A stretch of 64,000 bases of DNA from RPQJ01 sp963726665. Lineage in GTDB: Bacteria > Pseudomonadota > Gammaproteobacteria > Steroidobacterales > Steroidobacteraceae. The notes beneath the pieces were generated by a model. That model had not been told where the DNA came from and searched no databases. It worked only from the letters and a program-made list of their open reading frames with translations. Below are positions 60,837-64,000 of the stretch, piece after piece. The stretch's first letter is position 1, and each line of letters opens with the position of its first letter. The position numbers and the translations under genes are program-made. Location: the NCBI GenBank assembly GCA_963726665.1, contig CAVSDW010000019.1:233542-297541 (forward strand), given 5' to 3'.

Positions 60837-62614
60837 GTGTGGTCGCTGGCGTGGGGCAGGTTGATCTTCGACTTCTGCATGTCCCAGGCGGCCGTCGGGC
60901 AGCGCTCGGCGCAGAGTCCGCAGTGCACGCAGAGGTCCTCGTCCTTCACCATGACGCGACCGGTCTGCTTCAAGGCTCCCGACACGTAAAGGGCCTGCTG
61001 CGCGTTCCTGCGCGGCGCCTTGAGGCGGGTGGAAAGCTCGGCTTCCTCGCCGTCGCGCGTGATGGTGAGGCAATCCGTCGGGCAGATGTCGATGCAGGCG
61101 TCGCACTCGATGCAGAGCTTCGTGTCGAACACCGTCTGCACGTCGCAGTTCAGGCAGCGCTGGACCTCGGCCGCCGTCTGCTCGGGATCGAAGCCGAGCT
61201 CGACCTCGATGTTGAGCTGCTTGAAGCGCTCCTTGAGGCTCACGTGCGGGACGAGCCGGCGCTCGACGGGGTTGTAGTCGTTCTTGTACGACCACTCGTG
61301 CAGGCCCATCTTGCGCGAGGAGAGGTTCATGGTCGGCGGCAGCCGCTCGGTCACCGGCTGGCCCATGCAGAAATTGTGGATCGAGATCGCGGCCTGGTGG
61401 CCGTGCTCGACCGCCCAGATGATGTTCTTCGGACCGAACGCCGCATCGCCGCCGAAGAACACCTCGGGACGAGTGGACTGGAAGGTGACCTTGTCGACCA
61501 CCGGCACGTGCCACTTGTCGAACTGGATGCCGGCGTCGTCCTCGATCCAGGGGAATGCGTTTTCCTGGCCGATGGCGAGGATCACGTCGTCCGCCGGCAG
61601 GAAGGTCTCGCCGACCGCGCGCTCGGCGACGATCCGGCCGCGCGCGTCGAGGTCGTACTCCATCTTGTCGAACAGCATGCCCGTCAGTCGGCCGTTCTCG
61701 ACCACGAAGCTCTTCGGCGCGTGGTTGACGACGATCGCCACGTTCTCGGACTCCGCGTCCTCGAGTTCCCACTCGGAGGCCTTGAAGAACTGGCGGGGCT
61801 TGCGCGCCATCACCTTGACGTCCTTCGCGCCGAGGCGCAGCGAGGAGCGGCAGCAGTCCATGGCGGTGTTGCCGACGCCGATGATGAGCACCCGTTCGCC
61901 GACCTTCTCCACGTGCTTGAACGCCACCGACTCGAGCCAGTCGATGCCGATGTGGATGTTTGCCGCGCCTTCCTTGCGCCCGGGGAGCTGGAGTTCCTTG
62001 CCCTTGGGTGCGCCGCTGCCGACGAAGACCGCATCAAACCCGCCCGTCGCGAGCAGCTTCTTCAGGCTGTCCACGCGCGATTCGTAGCGGATCTCGGCGC
62101 CCATGCCGGTGATGTAGCCGATCTCCTCGTCGATCACGCCCTCGGGCAGGCGGAAGGACGGGATGTTGGTGCGCATGAGGCCGCCCGGCTTGGCCCACTG
62201 CTCGAGGATCACGACCTCGTAGCCGAGCGGCAGCAGGTCATTCGCCACCGTGAGCGAGGCGGGGCCGGCGCCGATGCAGGCCACGCGCTTGCCGTTCTTC
62301 TGCGCCGGCACGACCGGAAGCCGGTCGACGATGGAATCCTTGTGGTCCGCAGCGACGCGCTTCAGGCGGCAGATCGCCACCGGTTTGTCCTCGACGCGGC
62401 CGCGCCGGCAGGCCGGCTCGCAGGGCCGGTCGCAGACGCGACCGAGGATTCCCGGGAACACGTTCGACTCCCGGTTGACCACGTAGGCCTCCGAGAACTG
62501 TCCGAGCGCGATCAGGCGGATGTATTCAGGGACGTCGGTGTGAGCCGGGCAGGCCCACTGGCAGTCCACGACCCGGTGGAAGTAGTCCGGGTTCGTCGTG
62601 TCGGTCGGTTGCAC
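60803..62614 (-). CDS. FAD/NAD(P)-dependent GltD-like oxidoreductase with ferredoxin domain
   Basis: A 603-residue iron-sulfur flavoprotein. The N-terminus has the GltD-type cysteine set CQWACPAHTDVPEYI and CDRPCEPACRRG, then FAD-binding CIGAGPASLTVANDLLPLGYEVVILE and NAD(P)-binding VLIIGVGNTAMDCCRSSLRLG. The C-terminal ferredoxin domain has two [4Fe-4S] motifs, CIECDACIDICPTDC and CVHCGLCAERCP. In this operon it would pass electrons between KorAB and NAD(P)H, as suggested for KorC-like partners in other proteobacteria; that role is inferred. It is not the glutamate synthase small subunit, since no gltB is present. Confidence 0.88.
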   Translation of the reverse strand: MQPTDTTNPDYFHRVVDCQWACPAHTDVPEYIRLIALGQFSEAYVVNRESNVFPGILGRVCDRPCEPACRRGRVEDKPVAICRLKRVAADHKDSIVDRLPVVPAQKNGKRVACIGAGPASLTVANDLLPLGYEVVILEQWAKPGGLMRTNIPSFRLPEGVIDEEIGYITGMGAEIRYESRVDSLKKLLATGGFDAVFVGSGAPKGKELQLPGRKEGAANIHIGIDWLESVAFKHVEKVGERVLIIGVGNTAMDCCRSSLRLGAKDVKVMARKPRQFFKASEWELEDAESENVAIVVNHAPKSFVVENGRLTGMLFDKMEYDLDARGRIVAERAVGETFLPADDVILAIGQENAFPWIEDDAGIQFDKWHVPVVDKVTFQSTRPEVFFGGDAAFGPKNIIWAVEHGHQAAISIHNFCMGQPVTERLPPTMNLSSRKMGLHEWSYKNDYNPVERRLVPHVSLKERFKQLNIEVELGFDPEQTAAEVQRCLNCDVQTVFDTKLCIECDACIDICPTDCLTITRDGEEAELSTRLKAPRRNAQQALYVSGALKQTGRVMVKDEDLCVHCGLCAERCPTAAWDMQKSKINLPHASDHTWPRPQSRKTA

Positions 62615-62824
62615 GATCGTGCGAATCCACTGTGTGGGAAAGCAGTCCGGCAGCTTAGCGGTTCTGCCGGGGGGTGCAACCGTGCGGGCACTCGATTGCT
62701 GCGACGCAGCAGAACGTCAGCGTGACGACGATCGTGTCCGCATACGTGCCCGGCGCCGCACTGGCCGCCCTGTGCGAGGAGCGCATTGCGCGCTCCGCAT
62801 GTGGTCCAGCCGGACCGCGGCGGG

Positions 62825-64000
62825 CTACTCGCCCGCTGGCCCCAGCCGGAATTCAGGATTGCCGTAGTGCACGTAATCGGCCCAGTCGATCGAGCCCAAG
62901 GCGGCCACGACGCGTCGCGCCGCCAGGATCGTGTCACCGAGGCGCGTGCCGTCGAGCAGGCCCTCGTAGAAACGGGCCGAGAATGCGAGCGCCGCGGCGT
63001 CGCCGACAGGCCAGTGCGTGCCGACGAAATTCGCGACACCGCCGTCGAGGATCGCTTCCGCAAGGCTGCTCGATCGGCGCAGGCCGAGCACCCTCGCCTG
63101 CGCGGAGCGGCCCGGGCGGCGCACGCGCGCGGCCTCGCAGGCGTTGAAGAACACCAGTGCGGGCAGGCTCGCGGAGCCCTCCAGGTCGGAACCGTGCAGC
63201 ACTTCGCCGCCGGCGCAGACGAGGCCGCTGCTTCCGGGATCGCTCGCATCGAAGTAGCCGTGCCCCGCGAAGTGGATCACGTCGTAATCCCCCGAGCCGG
63301 TCTCGCGCAGCACGCGGGCGCGCGTGGCATCCGCGCCCTCGAGGCAGTCGACCCTTGCGCCGGCGCGACGAAGGGTCTCGCGGAGTATCGCGCCCTCGTC
63401 GGTGGCCCCAGGAAGGTCGAGCGTGGGGTTCACGACCATGAGCACCCGCGGCGGGCCGTCGACGTCGCGACTTTCACGCCAGCGTGCGACGCTCAGGCCC
63501 TCGCTCGCGTATCGCCGGCTCAGCCCGCCCTCGAGCGCGGGGTGCGCGCCGGCGATTCGCAAGGTTTCCCATGGAATGCGCGAGGCCTCGCGATCGTGCA
63601 CGACCACCAGCGGTCGGTGGATCATTGCGGCGAGCCCTTCACGCACCGAGCCTGCGAGCAGCAGGCCCGCGATCTCCTCGCCGTAGCGAGGCAGGTCCCG
63701 GCCGGCGAGCGAATCGGAACTCGCCCGCGCCATGGTCGAGCGCAGCGTCGACCGGGCGATCGTAACCCTGCCACTCAACACCGCGGCCTTGGCGCCCGCG
63801 GTGAGCAGCGAGCTCGAGCACTCGTATTCGCTGCGCCCGCGCTCGGCCAGCGAGACCAGCAGGTAGGCAGGATCGCCCGTGGCGCTCGACTTGCGTCGGG
63901 CGCCCGGCCTGCGAGCGGGGAGCGGTGCGGCGGCCGTCGCCCCGGTCGCTGACTCGGCCGGCATCGCCGACGATGCGCCATCGCGCGCCTCGGCCGGCTG
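62825..64000 (-). CDS. CHAT domain protein, 5'-truncated
   Basis: The C-terminal 391 residues of a CHAT (caspase HetF associated) peptidase-like protein. The frame is open to the window edge, so the N-terminus lies beyond it. The catalytic dyad is visible: His in VIHFAGHGYFD and Cys in LVFFNACEAARV. IPWETLRI, LMVVNPTLDLPG and VGTHWPVGDAAALAFSARFYEGLL are further family marks. CHAT proteins include cell-death and defence effectors as well as housekeeping types; no tetratricopeptide or sensor domain can be seen in the part available. Confidence 0.85.
   Translation of the reverse strand, partial: QPAEARDGASSAMPAESATGATAAAPLPARRPGARRKSSATGDPAYLLVSLAERGRSEYECSSSLLTAGAKAAVLSGRVTIARSTLRSTMARASSDSLAGRDLPRYGEEIAGLLLAGSVREGLAAMIHRPLVVVHDREASRIPWETLRIAGAHPALEGGLSRRYASEGLSVARWRESRDVDGPPRVLMVVNPTLDLPGATDEGAILRETLRRAGARVDCLEGADATRARVLRETGSGDYDVIHFAGHGYFDASDPGSSGLVCAGGEVLHGSDLEGSASLPALVFFNACEAARVRRPGRSAQARVLGLRRSSSLAEAILDGGVANFVGTHWPVGDAAALAFSARFYEGLLDGTRLGDTILAARRVVAALGSIDWADYVHYGNPEFRLGPAGE

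Overview
The window is a G+C-rich stretch (about two thirds G+C by eye) of a gammaproteobacterial chromosome. The evidence is the gene order: coxBA-ctaG-coxC with SURF1-ctaA-ctaB, bioBFHCD beside comF, recG-ridA-spoT-rpoZ-gmk-yicC-rph-rdgB-hemW, pilMNOPQ-aroKB, and tesA divergent from ybbA-ybbP. A Marinobacter-type fatty acyl reductase and a KorAB 2-oxoacid oxidoreductase would suit a Nevskiales/Steroidobacterales-like lineage, but that placement is inference. I see no rRNA, tRNA, CRISPR array, prophage or insertion sequence. Almost everything is core chromosome.

Layout. 1-1.2 kb: the end of a DUF885 hydrolase. 1.2-10.2 kb: a VanZ-like protein, then aa3 cytochrome c oxidase and its assembly factors (haem A synthesis, SURF1, Cox11, small membrane proteins). 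10.3-15.1 kb: biotin operon bioBFHCD with a BirA-type operator at its head, divergent from comF. 15.9-20.3 kb: nhaA, ubiA, recG. 20.3-28.6 kb: ridA, spoT, rpoZ, gmk, yicC, a PP2C phosphatase, rph, rdgB, hemW. 28.6-35.4 kb: an AT-rich spacer with DnaA-box-like sites, rpmE, an M48 lipoprotein peptidase, gltA, an unknown gene, mrcA. 35.4-40.9 kb: a cyclic-di-GMP-I riboswitch followed by pilMNOPQ. 40.9-46.3 kb: aroK, aroB, dgt, pyrF, hemE, ppa. 46.3-50.2 kb: tesA, ybbA, ybbP. 50.2-55.9 kb: a barnase-barstar pair, two unknown genes, a two-domain fatty acyl reductase, a DUF3011 protein and a small membrane protein. 55.9-64 kb: a GFA protein, a YegS-like lipid kinase, a DUF4124 protein, KorB, KorA with an FAD/FeS partner, and a CHAT protease running off the right edge.

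Three patterns run across the gene list. (1) Palindromes sit between all four convergent gene pairs with long palindromes, and in two cases they supply the genes' stop codons. (2) A second repeat family, built on a 7-nt period around AGCGGTT, abuts the 3' ends of coxC, spoT, gmk and dgt and even encodes the end of gmk. (3) About a dozen single-base indels break conserved or essential genes (ctaG, bioD, hemW, mrcA, pilO, pilQ, hemE and others) while conserved sequence continues in another frame. These look like sequencing or assembly errors, not pseudogenes, so such genes are annotated across the break.
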